This document shows, piece after piece, positions 34,328 through 42,557 of a DNA stretch of 64,000 nt; positions within the stretch are counted from its first letter, which is position 1, and every line of letters starts with the position of its first letter. Both the position numbers and the translations under genes were made by a program. The stretch spans positions 362,948 through 426,947 of the forward strand of contig NZ_MTCM01000004.1 in assembly GCF_002000245.1 (NCBI RefSeq). The letters are read 5' to 3'. The stretch is from Sphingobacterium sp. CZ-UAM (GTDB lineage Bacteria; Bacteroidota; Bacteroidia; Sphingobacteriales; Sphingobacteriaceae). The notes beneath the pieces were generated by a model. It made no database searches. It was not told the origin of the DNA and worked only from the letters and a program-made list of their open reading frames with translations.

Positions 34328-35437
34328 TTAGCCCATAAAGCTCAACAGATAGAACAAAATAAGGATCAACAGGACCAGAAAGGCGATTTTCCAAAAGCTA
34401 TAAGGTCTTTGTCCATAAACTTTGCCATTGAATGCATTCACCATAATTTGATAACTCTTACCTTTATACTGATAAGCTGAAAGCCAGACCGGCAACAGAA
34501 TATATTTCAATTTGATCGATTTAAAATCGCTATCAATGGAATCAATGTCCTGTGTATCCCCACCGATATCGTCTTCTACCTGTCGTACAATTTCACGATC
34601 CATAATAGCGCGGGCAGTTCCGGCAGCCGCCACGTGATCAACACTGAAAGTCTCCGCTATAAAACCACTTAGATACTGTTCATTGAACGGTTTCAGGTAA
34701 TCCATGTTCCAAGGGCCTATTTTGTCCGAAAACTTTTCGGGTAGTGAAGTTGATCCAGAGATAACGATATCCCTAAATCGACTATAGATGGTTCCCGAAA
34801 CGGGGTACCAATTCGTACGGCGCTCTTCATATTCCTCTGTTTCGCCTTCAGCATTACGTCTTGTCCGTGTTACATAATAATATTCCCCCCGAGATCCTTG
34901 ATAAGCGGAATATACATCCGAATCGTATGACCAAAATGGAATATATACCCCCTTCAGACGATCGTTCCGCGTATTAAAGATTCTTTTGAAATCATTGGGC
35001 GCAAACCAGACTTTTCCTGCCCATTGAGTTAACAAGCCAAATGCCTGCTTATAATCCACCATAAAAGGCACAAGCCCATGGGGTTTAACGATACGTCTCT
35101 GCTGATGATCAATTACCAATGGCGAGGCACAGAATGCACAAACATCCGCTGTGATATTCGGGTTCAATCTCGAATTAGCCCCACAGTTATTACAATGGAC
35201 CACCTCCGCTACATAGCTATAACGTTCATCTGCCACATCATCCATCGCCTTACCGAAAACTTTATAATCCGTTGCTTCAATTTCACCGCCTTCCGGCATG
35301 TTGTCGGCAATTTCATTTTTAGTACCACAATACGAACATTCCAGGTAGGAAGTTCCGGGTTGGTATGTCAAAACAGCACCACAACCCTGGCATTTTAACC
35401 CCCGCTCTATTTCGGAAGTCTTCTCTTCAAAACTCAT
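34328..35437 (-). CDS. Double zinc-ribbon, tail-anchored membrane protein (YdjG-like)
   Basis: The 369-residue protein has two TFIIB/LSD1-type zinc ribbons: KCQGCG...ECSYCG (about 15-38) and HCNNCG...VCAFCA (about 81-104). A beta-rich middle follows (GVYIPFWSYDSDVYSAYQG, YYYVTRTRRNAEG), then a C-terminal TM helix (FLVLLILILFYLLSFMG). The arrangement resembles Bacillus YdjG and other zinc-ribbon proteins that neighbour SPFH 'virion core protein-like' genes. It lies 22 bp downstream of the SPFH gene, so the two are co-expressed and probably act together at the membrane. Biochemical function is unknown. Confidence 0.8.
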   Translation of the reverse strand: MSFEEKTSEIERGLKCQGCGAVLTYQPGTSYLECSYCGTKNEIADNMPEGGEIEATDYKVFGKAMDDVADERYSYVAEVVHCNNCGANSRLNPNITADVCAFCASPLVIDHQQRRIVKPHGLVPFMVDYKQAFGLLTQWAGKVWFAPNDFKRIFNTRNDRLKGVYIPFWSYDSDVYSAYQGSRGEYYYVTRTRRNAEGETEEYEERRTNWYPVSGTIYSRFRDIVISGSTSLPEKFSDKIGPWNMDYLKPFNEQYLSGFIAETFSVDHVAAAGTARAIMDREIVRQVEDDIGGDTQDIDSIDSDFKSIKLKYILLPVWLSAYQYKGKSYQIMVNAFNGKVYGQRPYSFWKIAFLVLLILILFYLLSFMG

Positions 35438-35459
35438 ACGCGTGATAGCACTTAGATCT

Positions 35460-36611
35460 CTAAACTCCAGGAATAGGCGGCGGAGTTTGCGAAAACAAAT
35501 CCTTCAATTCAACGATTTTGTCCGCTTCCGTCCAGTTATCAAGACCTTCCTTCCATACTAATGTTGAATTGGTCAATGTACCTTCACGTTGTAATCCACG
35601 CAATTGCTCCTGATCAAAAGGTCCTTCCTGTTTTCCCTTTATTGCTAGATAATAAGCAACCGCCTTAGGTAATGGTGGCGGTCCAGCTGATCCTGCTGCT
35701 ACGGTTCCTGCGCCCGCAGCGCCAGTAGGATTATTCCCGTCAAAATTATGCTGTTGAAATACATTGCCCATCTGACCAACCATTCCAGCACCTAAACCAG
35801 CACCAAAACCCGCGCCGACAATACCTCCGCTGCTAGGATTTTCCGCGGCTTTCTCCATGGAATTCGCAGCTTGAAATTGCGCATAAGCCCCAAGATTTCC
35901 AACCACACCCATGCTACTTCTTTTATCCAGTGCTTTTTCCACTTCTTCCGGAAATGAGATATTCTCAATCAAAAATTTGGTCAGGCCTAATCCGATCTCC
36001 TCAAAATCTCCCGTTATCTTTTGCTGGATCAGTGCAGAAACCTCATCGTAGTTGGATGCTAAATCTAATGCTGGAATTTTTGACTCCGCTATGGCATCCA
36101 TTCCTCTTGATACCGCAATATTGCGCAATTGCTCAGTAATATCGTCTACCGTAAATACCGGAGTCGTCGCCACCAGCTGTTTCATAAATACAGAAACATC
36201 TTTCACCTGGAAGGAGAAATTTCCAAATGCACGGAGTCGTATCGGTCCAAATTCTGGATCGCGTAACATGATCGGGTTTTTAGTTCCCCAACGTTGATTG
36301 ACAAACTGACGGAGATTGACAAAATAAACATCAGCCTTAAAAGGGCTATTAAAGCCATACTTCCAACCTCTGATGGTCGTCATAATCGGCATGTTCTGCG
36401 TTGTCAATTCATATCTTCCGGGTTGAAATACATCAGCAACCACCCCCTCATTTAAAAATACGGCTGCTTGTCCTTCCCGTACGGTAAGTTGCGCTCCCAT
36501 TTTGATCTCATTCTGATACCGTGGAAATTTCCATACAATCGTATCCGTACTATTATCGACCCATTCGATAATGTCAATAAATTCATTTCTGATTTTATCA
36601 AATAACCCCAT
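35460..36611 (-). CDS. SPFH-domain (YdjI/virion core-like) protein with C-terminal GYF_2-like domain
   Basis: The 383-residue protein starts MGLFDKIRNEFIDIIEWVD and contains an SPFH/band-7 domain (about 25-235: TVREGQAAVFLNEGVVADVF, IRLRAFGNFSFQVKDVSVFM, SFPEEVEKALDKRSSMGVVG) of the subtype called virion-core-like or YdjI. A Gly/Ala/Asn-rich linker follows (about 255-315), then a GYF_2-type module (YLAIKGKQEGPFDQEQL, TLVWKEGLDNWTEAD) and a proline-rich tail. SPFH proteins oligomerise on membranes as scaffolds; the GYF_2 module is common in Bacteroidota and may bind proline-rich peptides. The neighbouring plus-strand coiled-coil protein has a Pro-rich linker that is one possible partner. Confidence 0.85.
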   Translation of the reverse strand: MGLFDKIRNEFIDIIEWVDNSTDTIVWKFPRYQNEIKMGAQLTVREGQAAVFLNEGVVADVFQPGRYELTTQNMPIMTTIRGWKYGFNSPFKADVYFVNLRQFVNQRWGTKNPIMLRDPEFGPIRLRAFGNFSFQVKDVSVFMKQLVATTPVFTVDDITEQLRNIAVSRGMDAIAESKIPALDLASNYDEVSALIQQKITGDFEEIGLGLTKFLIENISFPEEVEKALDKRSSMGVVGNLGAYAQFQAANSMEKAAENPSSGGIVGAGFGAGLGAGMVGQMGNVFQQHNFDGNNPTGAAGAGTVAAGSAGPPPLPKAVAYYLAIKGKQEGPFDQEQLRGLQREGTLTNSTLVWKEGLDNWTEADKIVELKDLFSQTPPPIPGV

Positions 36612-36719
36612 AAATTTTTCTCTTTACAATTACTTACACTAAATGTAAACATTTCCGTGCAAACCAACAATTTTCCGAATCGAACAAGAATCTGCCGATA
36701 TCTAAAAAATTTAGCCTTT

Positions 36720-36740
36720 TAAACTACTTATCGTAGTTTA
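36720..36740 (+). promoter_or_regulatory. Inverted repeat upstream of the parE promoter box
   Basis: TAAACTAC at 36720-36727 and GTAGTTTA at 36733-36740 form a perfect 8-bp inverted repeat with a 5-nt spacer. It ends 7 bp upstream of the -7 box at 36748, where the -33 region would lie, so it may be an operator. Confidence 0.4.
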
Positions 36741-36747
36741 TTTTTTA

Positions 36748-36755
36748 TATTTTTG
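36748..36755 (+). promoter_or_regulatory. Bacteroidota -7 box for parE
   Basis: TATTTTTG, exact TAnnTTTG match, 21 nt upstream of the ATG at 36777. It covers the TTG at 36753 that would otherwise be an earlier start. Confidence 0.55.
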
Positions 36756-36776
36756 TTAGCTAAGTTCTACATAAAT

Positions 36777-38630
36777 ATGAGTACATATAACGAAGACAGT
36801 ATTAGGTCCCTGGATTGGAAAGAGCATATCCGCCTTCGTCCGGGAATGTACATAGGAAAGTTAGGGGACGGTTCGGCCTACGATGATGGCATCTATGTTT
36901 TATTGAAAGAGGTCGTCGACAACTCGATTGACGAATTTGTGATGGGTGCCGGTAAAACCATTGATATCACCGTAAACGAAAACAAAGTTTCAGTACGTGA
37001 CTATGGTCGTGGGATCCCAATCGGCTCCGTCGTAGATGTAGTTTCCAAAATCAATACCGGTGGTAAATACGACAGCAAGGCCTTCCAAAAATCCGTGGGA
37101 TTAAATGGTGTGGGTACAAAAGCAGTCAATGCATTATCAAGCCAGTTTACGGTACAATCTTATCGCCAAAATATAACACGTATCGCACAGTTCGCTAAAG
37201 GCGAATTGATCAATGACGAACAAAAAGATACTACCCAGCGCAATGGTACATCGGTAACATTCTATCCAGATGATTCTATTTTCAGAAATTACAAATACCG
37301 TTCGGAATTTGTAGAGAATATGATCTGGAACTATGTTTTTCTAAACTCAGGTCTTACCATCAACTTCAATGGCCAACGGTTTGTTTCTGAGAATGGCTTA
37401 AAAGATCTATTAGAGAGGAATATTGATGCCGAATCCATGCGCTATCCGATCATTCACCTTCGAGGTGATGATATTGAGATTGCGATGACCCACGGTCAAC
37501 AATATGGAGAAGAATACTATTCTTTTGTTAACGGTCAACATACTACCCAGGGGGGGACACATCAGGCAGCCTTCCGAGAAGCAATTGTCAAAACAATCCG
37601 CGAGTTCTACAAAAAAGAATTTGACGCATCCGACATTCGATCTTCAATTATTGGGGCGATAGCCATCAAGGTACAGGAACCCGTTTTCGAGTCCCAAACA
37701 AAAACAAAATTGGGTTCTCAGAGCGTCGGACCTGAAGGCCCGACTGTAAGAGGTTTCATTAATGACTTTGTCAAAAAAGCATTGGATGATTATCTGCATA
37801 AAAATCCAAGTACAGCAGATGCGCTTCAAAAACGTATTCTTCAATCTGAAAGAGAACGTAAGGATATTGCTGGGATCAAGAAATTAGCCAACGAAAGAGC
37901 TAAAAAAGCATCTTTACACAACCGTAAATTGCGTGACTGTAAAGTCCATTTCAGTGATAAAAATGAACGCAACCAAGAGACTACACTTTTCATAACCGAG
38001 GGGGACTCCGCATCAGGGTCAATTACCAAGTCACGTGATGTACAGACTCAGGCGGTTTTCAGTTTAAAAGGAAAACCATTGAACTCTTTTGGCATGTCCA
38101 AAAAAATTGTTTATGAAAATGAAGAGTTCAATCTCTTGCAACATGCGCTCAACATTGAAGATGGACTCGATGGACTGCGATACAATAATATCGTCATCGC
38201 TACCGATGCCGATGTCGATGGAATGCACATCCGTCTTCTATTATTAACGTTTTTCTTACAGTTTTTTCCCGATTTGGTTAAAGCAGGTCACGTATCTATC
38301 CTTCAGACACCATTATTCCGTGTTAGGAACAAAAAAGAGACTATTTATTGCTACTCCGATGAAGAAAGGCAGAAAGCAATTGCAAAGCTAGGAGCCAAAC
38401 CCGAGATCACTCGATTTAAAGGTTTAGGTGAAATATCACCTTCCGAGTTTGGCCTATTTATCGGAAAAGATATCCGTTTGGATCCAGTCATTTTATCAAA
38501 AGACAATAAGATTCAACAATTATTAGAATACTACATGGGCAAAAATACACCAGATCGACAAAAACATATTGTTGAAAATCTACGTGTAGAAGTAGACCTT
38601 GAAGAAGAACTAACAAAAAAAGCGGGTTAA
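36777..38630 (+). CDS. parE: Type IIA topoisomerase subunit B (topoisomerase IV ParE)
   Basis: The 617-residue product has the GHKL ATPase (RLRPGMYIGKLGDG, VVDNSIDEF, DYGRGIPIG, NTGGKYD, VGLNGVGTKAVNALS), the transducer (QTKTKLGSQ) and the TOPRIM domain (TLFITEGDSASGS, PLNSFG, IVIATDADVDGMHI, RFKGLGEISPSEFG). It lacks the longer GyrB insertion, in line with ParE; Bacteroidota annotations use ParE or topoisomerase subunit B. It decatenates chromosomes together with ParC, which is not visible here. The start at 36777 is chosen because the -7 box covers the upstream TTG. Its stop lies inside the terminator hairpin. Confidence 0.92.
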   Translation: MSTYNEDSIRSLDWKEHIRLRPGMYIGKLGDGSAYDDGIYVLLKEVVDNSIDEFVMGAGKTIDITVNENKVSVRDYGRGIPIGSVVDVVSKINTGGKYDSKAFQKSVGLNGVGTKAVNALSSQFTVQSYRQNITRIAQFAKGELINDEQKDTTQRNGTSVTFYPDDSIFRNYKYRSEFVENMIWNYVFLNSGLTINFNGQRFVSENGLKDLLERNIDAESMRYPIIHLRGDDIEIAMTHGQQYGEEYYSFVNGQHTTQGGTHQAAFREAIVKTIREFYKKEFDASDIRSSIIGAIAIKVQEPVFESQTKTKLGSQSVGPEGPTVRGFINDFVKKALDDYLHKNPSTADALQKRILQSERERKDIAGIKKLANERAKKASLHNRKLRDCKVHFSDKNERNQETTLFITEGDSASGSITKSRDVQTQAVFSLKGKPLNSFGMSKKIVYENEEFNLLQHALNIEDGLDGLRYNNIVIATDADVDGMHIRLLLLTFFLQFFPDLVKAGHVSILQTPLFRVRNKKETIYCYSDEERQKAIAKLGAKPEITRFKGLGEISPSEFGLFIGKDIRLDPVILSKDNKIQQLLEYYMGKNTPDRQKHIVENLRVEVDLEEELTKKAG

Positions 38631-38646
38631 ATTAACCCGCTTTTTT
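38616..38646 (+). terminator. Terminator after parE
   Basis: Arms 38616-38630 and 38632-38646 (AAAAAAGCGGGTTAA and its complement) form a near-perfect palindrome ending in T6. The parE stop codon lies in the left arm. Confidence 0.75.
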
Positions 38647-38667
38647 ACAGCCTACAACCAATATTCC

Positions 38668-39510
38668 ATGCACGACCAAACCTTAATTCTGATCCAATGT
38701 CAAGATGCCGTTGGATTGGTAGCCAATATATCCAACACCCTGGCCAAATATCAGCTTAATATCGTTACCATGCGAGAGTATGTGGACGAAGAAGCAAATA
38801 AATTTTTTGTTCGCGTTGTCTGTAATGGTTTATTTCCTGACCAGGCTCAGCTCAGCGATTCGCTGGCTGAAGTACTTCCGCCTTCTGCCCAAATTCAGGT
38901 CAACCCCAGTAATCGAAAAAAAATTGTTGTCCTTGTCACCAAAGAACATCATTGTCTAGCAGATATTCTAGTTCGACAGCATTTTGAAACCTGGGGTGCT
39001 GAAGTACAGGCAGTCATTGGTAATTATGATACTTTGCGATCGTTCACAGACAAATTTGATATACCTTTTCATTGTATTTCACACGAAGGCTTATCCAAAG
39101 AAGATTTCGAAACACAACTGATTACGCAAATCAAACAATACAGTTTTGATTATATCATCCTAGCAAAATTTATGCGCATCCTATCGCCTCTTTTTGTTGC
39201 AACATTCGCAAATAGGTTGATCAATATCCATCATTCTTTTCTACCTGCATTTATTGGAGCGAATCCCTACAAGCAGGCACATTCCAGAGGGGTAAAAATT
39301 ATTGGAGCTACAGCACATTTTGTTACCGATCAGCTTGATGAAGGTCCTATCATCGTTCAGGATATCCGTCACGTCAATCATACCTATACCGTTAAAGATA
39401 TGGTAACTGCAGGAAAAGAAATTGAAAAAGCAGTTTTAAGCAGAGCGATACGCCTATTGAGCGAAGACCGTGTGATGCTCAACGACTATAAGACCATCGT
39501 TTTTGAATAG
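38668..39510 (+). CDS. purU: Formyltetrahydrofolate deformylase
   Basis: The 280-residue protein has an N-terminal ACT domain (LILIQCQDAVGLVANISNTL) and a C-terminal formyltransferase-fold domain (KIVVLVTKEHHCLADILVRQ, DYIILAKFMRILSPLFV, NIHHSFLPAFIGANPYKQAH, GVKIIGATAHFVTDQLDEGP). The HHSFLPAF block and the late Asp are the PurU active-site region. PurU hydrolyses 10-formyl-THF to THF and formate, balancing one-carbon pools. It starts 22 bp after the parE terminator. Confidence 0.94.
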   Translation: MHDQTLILIQCQDAVGLVANISNTLAKYQLNIVTMREYVDEEANKFFVRVVCNGLFPDQAQLSDSLAEVLPPSAQIQVNPSNRKKIVVLVTKEHHCLADILVRQHFETWGAEVQAVIGNYDTLRSFTDKFDIPFHCISHEGLSKEDFETQLITQIKQYSFDYIILAKFMRILSPLFVATFANRLINIHHSFLPAFIGANPYKQAHSRGVKIIGATAHFVTDQLDEGPIIVQDIRHVNHTYTVKDMVTAGKEIEKAVLSRAIRLLSEDRVMLNDYKTIVFE

Positions 39511-39594
39511 TGATCACAATCACCACTTTAAACGTATAGTCATTATTTTTTAATCGCGTTATTCTTGATTATTTCGTAAAAGAACTATTTAAGA

Positions 39595-41373
39595 ATGACG
39601 CACACTTTCCATATCCCTGTATTGGGGCTAGCTTTTTCAATAGACTCAGCCATTAAAGTCGCACAATACGGAATTTCATCCGTGATGTCCATTGTTGATG
39701 ATGAACTCATCGAGCGTATGCGCTGCTATTATTGCGGGCAATATCAAATTCAATATCATCCCATCCTTACGACAGATGCTGATTATCGTGCAAATAGAAT
39801 CACAGCTTATCTCGATCTCGTAGAGCAGGTGGTCAACAGGCAGATAAATTCCCTGAAACATCAATCCTTTACGGAAAATTCGGAACTGACCAAATATTTC
39901 CAGCTTCTACCGGATTCACATCCCTCCAAACCGATCTATCATGCGATGGAAATTGAAACAAACCGTGCGGTTAAAACTGCACTACAGGATCTATTGATCA
40001 CTTACCTGAAACCTGGAGACATTGATGTGAATATCATGTCCAAAGTGGATAAAATAAATTACAGGAACGGCATCGCTTTAGCGCAGCAGCATTCGGATGC
40101 CTTATCTGCTTTACGCGGATTCGCCAACTCCACCTTACATTCCGCAGTCGTTCTATCTGCGGGCATGAACCCCCATCTATATGCTTATCTTGCCGAATTA
40201 CCAGCATTCTTCCCTAAGGAAGACGGCACCTTTGATAAGAAAGTTATATTAAAAGTCAGCGATTTTAGATCATCACTTATCCAAGCAAAATATCTTGCAA
40301 AAAGAGGCGTTTGGGTTTCAGAATTCCGTGTAGAATCCGGTTTGAATTGCGGGGGACATGCTTTCGCGACCGACGGCTTTCTATTGGGGCCTATCCTCGA
40401 AGAATTCAAAGAAAAAAGAGAAAGCTTGCAAGCTGAGCTCTTTGCAATTTATCAGCACTATTGGCTTACACATGGTGTATCGTTGACAGATTCCCCCCAG
40501 ATCAGGTATACTGTTCAAGGAGGAATAGGCACTGCCATGGAACATCAGTTTTTATTGGATTATTATAAATTCGACGCAGTAGGTTGGGGATCCCCATTTT
40601 TAATGGTTCCGGAAGCTACAACGGTAGACAGTGCAACATTAAAAGCACTCGAGCAGGCTGAACAGACAGACTTCTATTGTAGTGGAGCCTCGCCTTTAGG
40701 TGTTCCCTTTAATAATTTCAGGCCCAGTAGTGCTGAAAAACTACGATTGGAACGTATCCAAAAAGGAAGACCCGGAAGTCCTTGTAAAAAAGAATATCTT
40801 GTTTCTAATCGGGAATTTGGAGACAAGCCCCTTTGTACCGCTTCACGTGCCTATCAGTATCAAAAGATTCAAGATCTGCAAAAACAACAACTTAGCGCAG
40901 AAGAATATAGCAAGGCATTCGATACCATTACCGAAAAAACCTGTCTCTGTGAGGGGCTAGCAGCTCCGGCTTATCTCAAATATGGTATCCAACAAAAAAG
41001 AGAGCAGACAGCAGTCTCCATTTGTCCTGGGCCAAATCTGTACTGGTTTAAAAAACAATATTCGTTAAAGCAGATGATTGATCACATCTATGGTCGTGTA
41101 TCGCTACTGGAGCATGCTGATCGGCCATTTGTACTGATCAATGAATTAAACCTGTATATCGATCATATCCAAAAATATGTGAGTGATAATCAAGATAAAC
41201 TTAATGACAAGAAAGTAAAATATGTCGATAAATTCAAGGCACAATTACAGGCGGGGATAGATTACTACCATACGCTACAGGATCAGTTTTCCTGTTTTCC
41301 TAAAAACACGATAGAAGCGATACCCTTACAACTGGAACTTGCTACCGTCCGCTTAAAAAATATTCATATTTAG
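39595..41373 (+). CDS. Cysteine-rich protein resembling nitronate-monooxygenase TIM-barrel flavoproteins, unassigned
   Basis: The 592-residue protein is conserved-looking, but I cannot name its family with confidence. Its first 360 residues read like a divergent NMO/2-nitropropane dioxygenase barrel: IPVLGLAFSIDSAIKVAQYG near the N terminus, GLNCGGHAFATDGFLLGP in place of the EAGGH loop, and VQGGIGTAMEHQFLLDYYKF then VGWGSPFLMVPEAT in place of the AGGI...GTxFL...E phosphate-binding motifs. An inserted C44-Y-Y-C47 pair and a C-terminal region with many cysteines (RPGSPCKKEY, KPLCTASRAYQ, CLCEGLA, SICPGPN) suggest a metal or Fe-S site. It follows purU by 84 bp and ends at a 15-bp hairpin. An FMN-dependent oxidoreductase is inference. 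Confidence 0.55.
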   Translation: MTHTFHIPVLGLAFSIDSAIKVAQYGISSVMSIVDDELIERMRCYYCGQYQIQYHPILTTDADYRANRITAYLDLVEQVVNRQINSLKHQSFTENSELTKYFQLLPDSHPSKPIYHAMEIETNRAVKTALQDLLITYLKPGDIDVNIMSKVDKINYRNGIALAQQHSDALSALRGFANSTLHSAVVLSAGMNPHLYAYLAELPAFFPKEDGTFDKKVILKVSDFRSSLIQAKYLAKRGVWVSEFRVESGLNCGGHAFATDGFLLGPILEEFKEKRESLQAELFAIYQHYWLTHGVSLTDSPQIRYTVQGGIGTAMEHQFLLDYYKFDAVGWGSPFLMVPEATTVDSATLKALEQAEQTDFYCSGASPLGVPFNNFRPSSAEKLRLERIQKGRPGSPCKKEYLVSNREFGDKPLCTASRAYQYQKIQDLQKQQLSAEEYSKAFDTITEKTCLCEGLAAPAYLKYGIQQKREQTAVSICPGPNLYWFKKQYSLKQMIDHIYGRVSLLEHADRPFVLINELNLYIDHIQKYVSDNQDKLNDKKVKYVDKFKAQLQAGIDYYHTLQDQFSCFPKNTIEAIPLQLELATVRLKNIHI

Positions 41374-41403
41374 GCAAGTTGATATCGGTGAGATCCTAAA
41401 AAT

Positions 41404-41436
41404 AAACGCGGCAGGTTTGGTAAACCTGCCGCGTTT
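41404..41436. terminator. Bidirectional terminator (Cys-rich gene / methyltransferase)
   Basis: Perfect 15-bp arms 41404-41418 and 41422-41436 with a 3-nt GGT loop and GC-rich core CGCGGCAGG. It lies between convergent genes. Confidence 0.85.
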
Positions 41437-41473
41437 TATGTTATTATGGACTTTCCTTTACAAATGGTAAGGT

Positions 41474-42379
41474 CTACTTTGCAATTTTACGGAATTTCCC
41501 AAAAACACCTAATGGTAGTTTTGGTCCTGCAGTAGCCTGTAGAAAAAGCTCACCGATTTCCAAATTCTCTACTTTTGGAAAGGCAGTTTTTATTAAATTC
41601 TCCACAATGACCGAAGAAAAACCCAATGAATAGGTATTTAAGATCAAGAAATGCTCTTTAGGATCCAATAATTGAACAACCTCAGTCATCATCTCCATAA
41701 TATGATCTTCAAGCTTCCATTTCTCCCCTTTTGGCCCATGCCCATATGCCGGTGGGTCCAAAATAATACCATTGTATGTATTTCCGCGTTTAAGCTCACG
41801 CTTGACGAACTTCAATGCATCCTCAACTACCCAACGAATATTATCCAGATTGGAAATCTCCATATTTTCATTGGCCCAGGTCACTACCTGCTTGATGGAG
41901 TCCACATGTGTTGTGTCTGCTCCTGCGGCCTTGGCTATTAAAGAAGCACCACCTGTATAAGCAAAAAGATTTAAAACTTTAGGTTTTTCAGTTTTGAAGG
42001 AACGGACAGACTCCGAAATATAATCCCAATTAACAGCCTGTTCAGGAAATATTCCGACATGCTTAAATGAGGTAAGCCCCAATCTAAATTTGATTGCTAC
42101 ATCATCGTTTTTATATTGGATATGCCAACGGTCCTGAATTTTCGGATTTTTTTTCAACCATTCTCCGGAAGTAGCCGACCGTCCTTTGAATTTGATATGG
42201 TAACGTTTGTTCCATTCTGCATCGCTCAAAGCCTTGGGCCATACTGCCTGCGGTTCAGGTCTGATTAATATCAGGTCGCCAAAACGTTCTAATTTTTCAA
42301 AATCACCACAGTCAATGAGTTCATAGTCTTCCCAATGTTGTGGGGTCAATAGTTGTATATTTGTAGTTGCCAAAATCAA
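41474..42379 (-). CDS. Class I SAM-dependent methyltransferase (RlmI-like)
   Basis: The 301-residue protein has the Rossmann methyltransferase motifs: VLNLFAYTGGASLIAKAAGA (motif I), THVDSIKQVVTWANEN (motif II), RWVVEDALKF, and GIILDPPAYGHGP (DPPAY, motif IV), ending QATAGPKLPLG. It matches the SAM-methyltransferase family of RlmI-type 23S rRNA m5C enzymes but lacks the N-terminal PUA domain, so its target is uncertain. The start is non-ATG: TTG at 42379 or the TTG two codons later. A perfect TAGTTTTG box ends 10 nt upstream, supporting one of these. Confidence 0.82.
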   Translation of the reverse strand: MILATTNIQLLTPQHWEDYELIDCGDFEKLERFGDLILIRPEPQAVWPKALSDAEWNKRYHIKFKGRSATSGEWLKKNPKIQDRWHIQYKNDDVAIKFRLGLTSFKHVGIFPEQAVNWDYISESVRSFKTEKPKVLNLFAYTGGASLIAKAAGADTTHVDSIKQVVTWANENMEISNLDNIRWVVEDALKFVKRELKRGNTYNGIILDPPAYGHGPKGEKWKLEDHIMEMMTEVVQLLDPKEHFLILNTYSLGFSSVIVENLIKTAFPKVENLEIGELFLQATAGPKLPLGVFGKFRKIAK

Positions 42380-42389
42380 AATTTTCCGA

Positions 42390-42397
42390 CAAAACTA
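42390..42397 (-). promoter_or_regulatory. Bacteroidota -7 box for the methyltransferase gene
   Basis: Minus-strand TAGTTTTG, exact TAnnTTTG match, 10 nt before the proposed TTG start. Confidence 0.5.
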
Positions 42398-42557
42398 AGC
42401 TAAATTTCTTGCATATTGAAATTTACCACTCCACATCCTCCTTAAAGACATACATCACACTAACAAACCGCATAAAAAACTCATATGAAACAATATGGTG
42501 AGCTTATAGAAAAACAACGGCGCCAATCTCGTAGTGCTGGCACACATCATTTCTACC

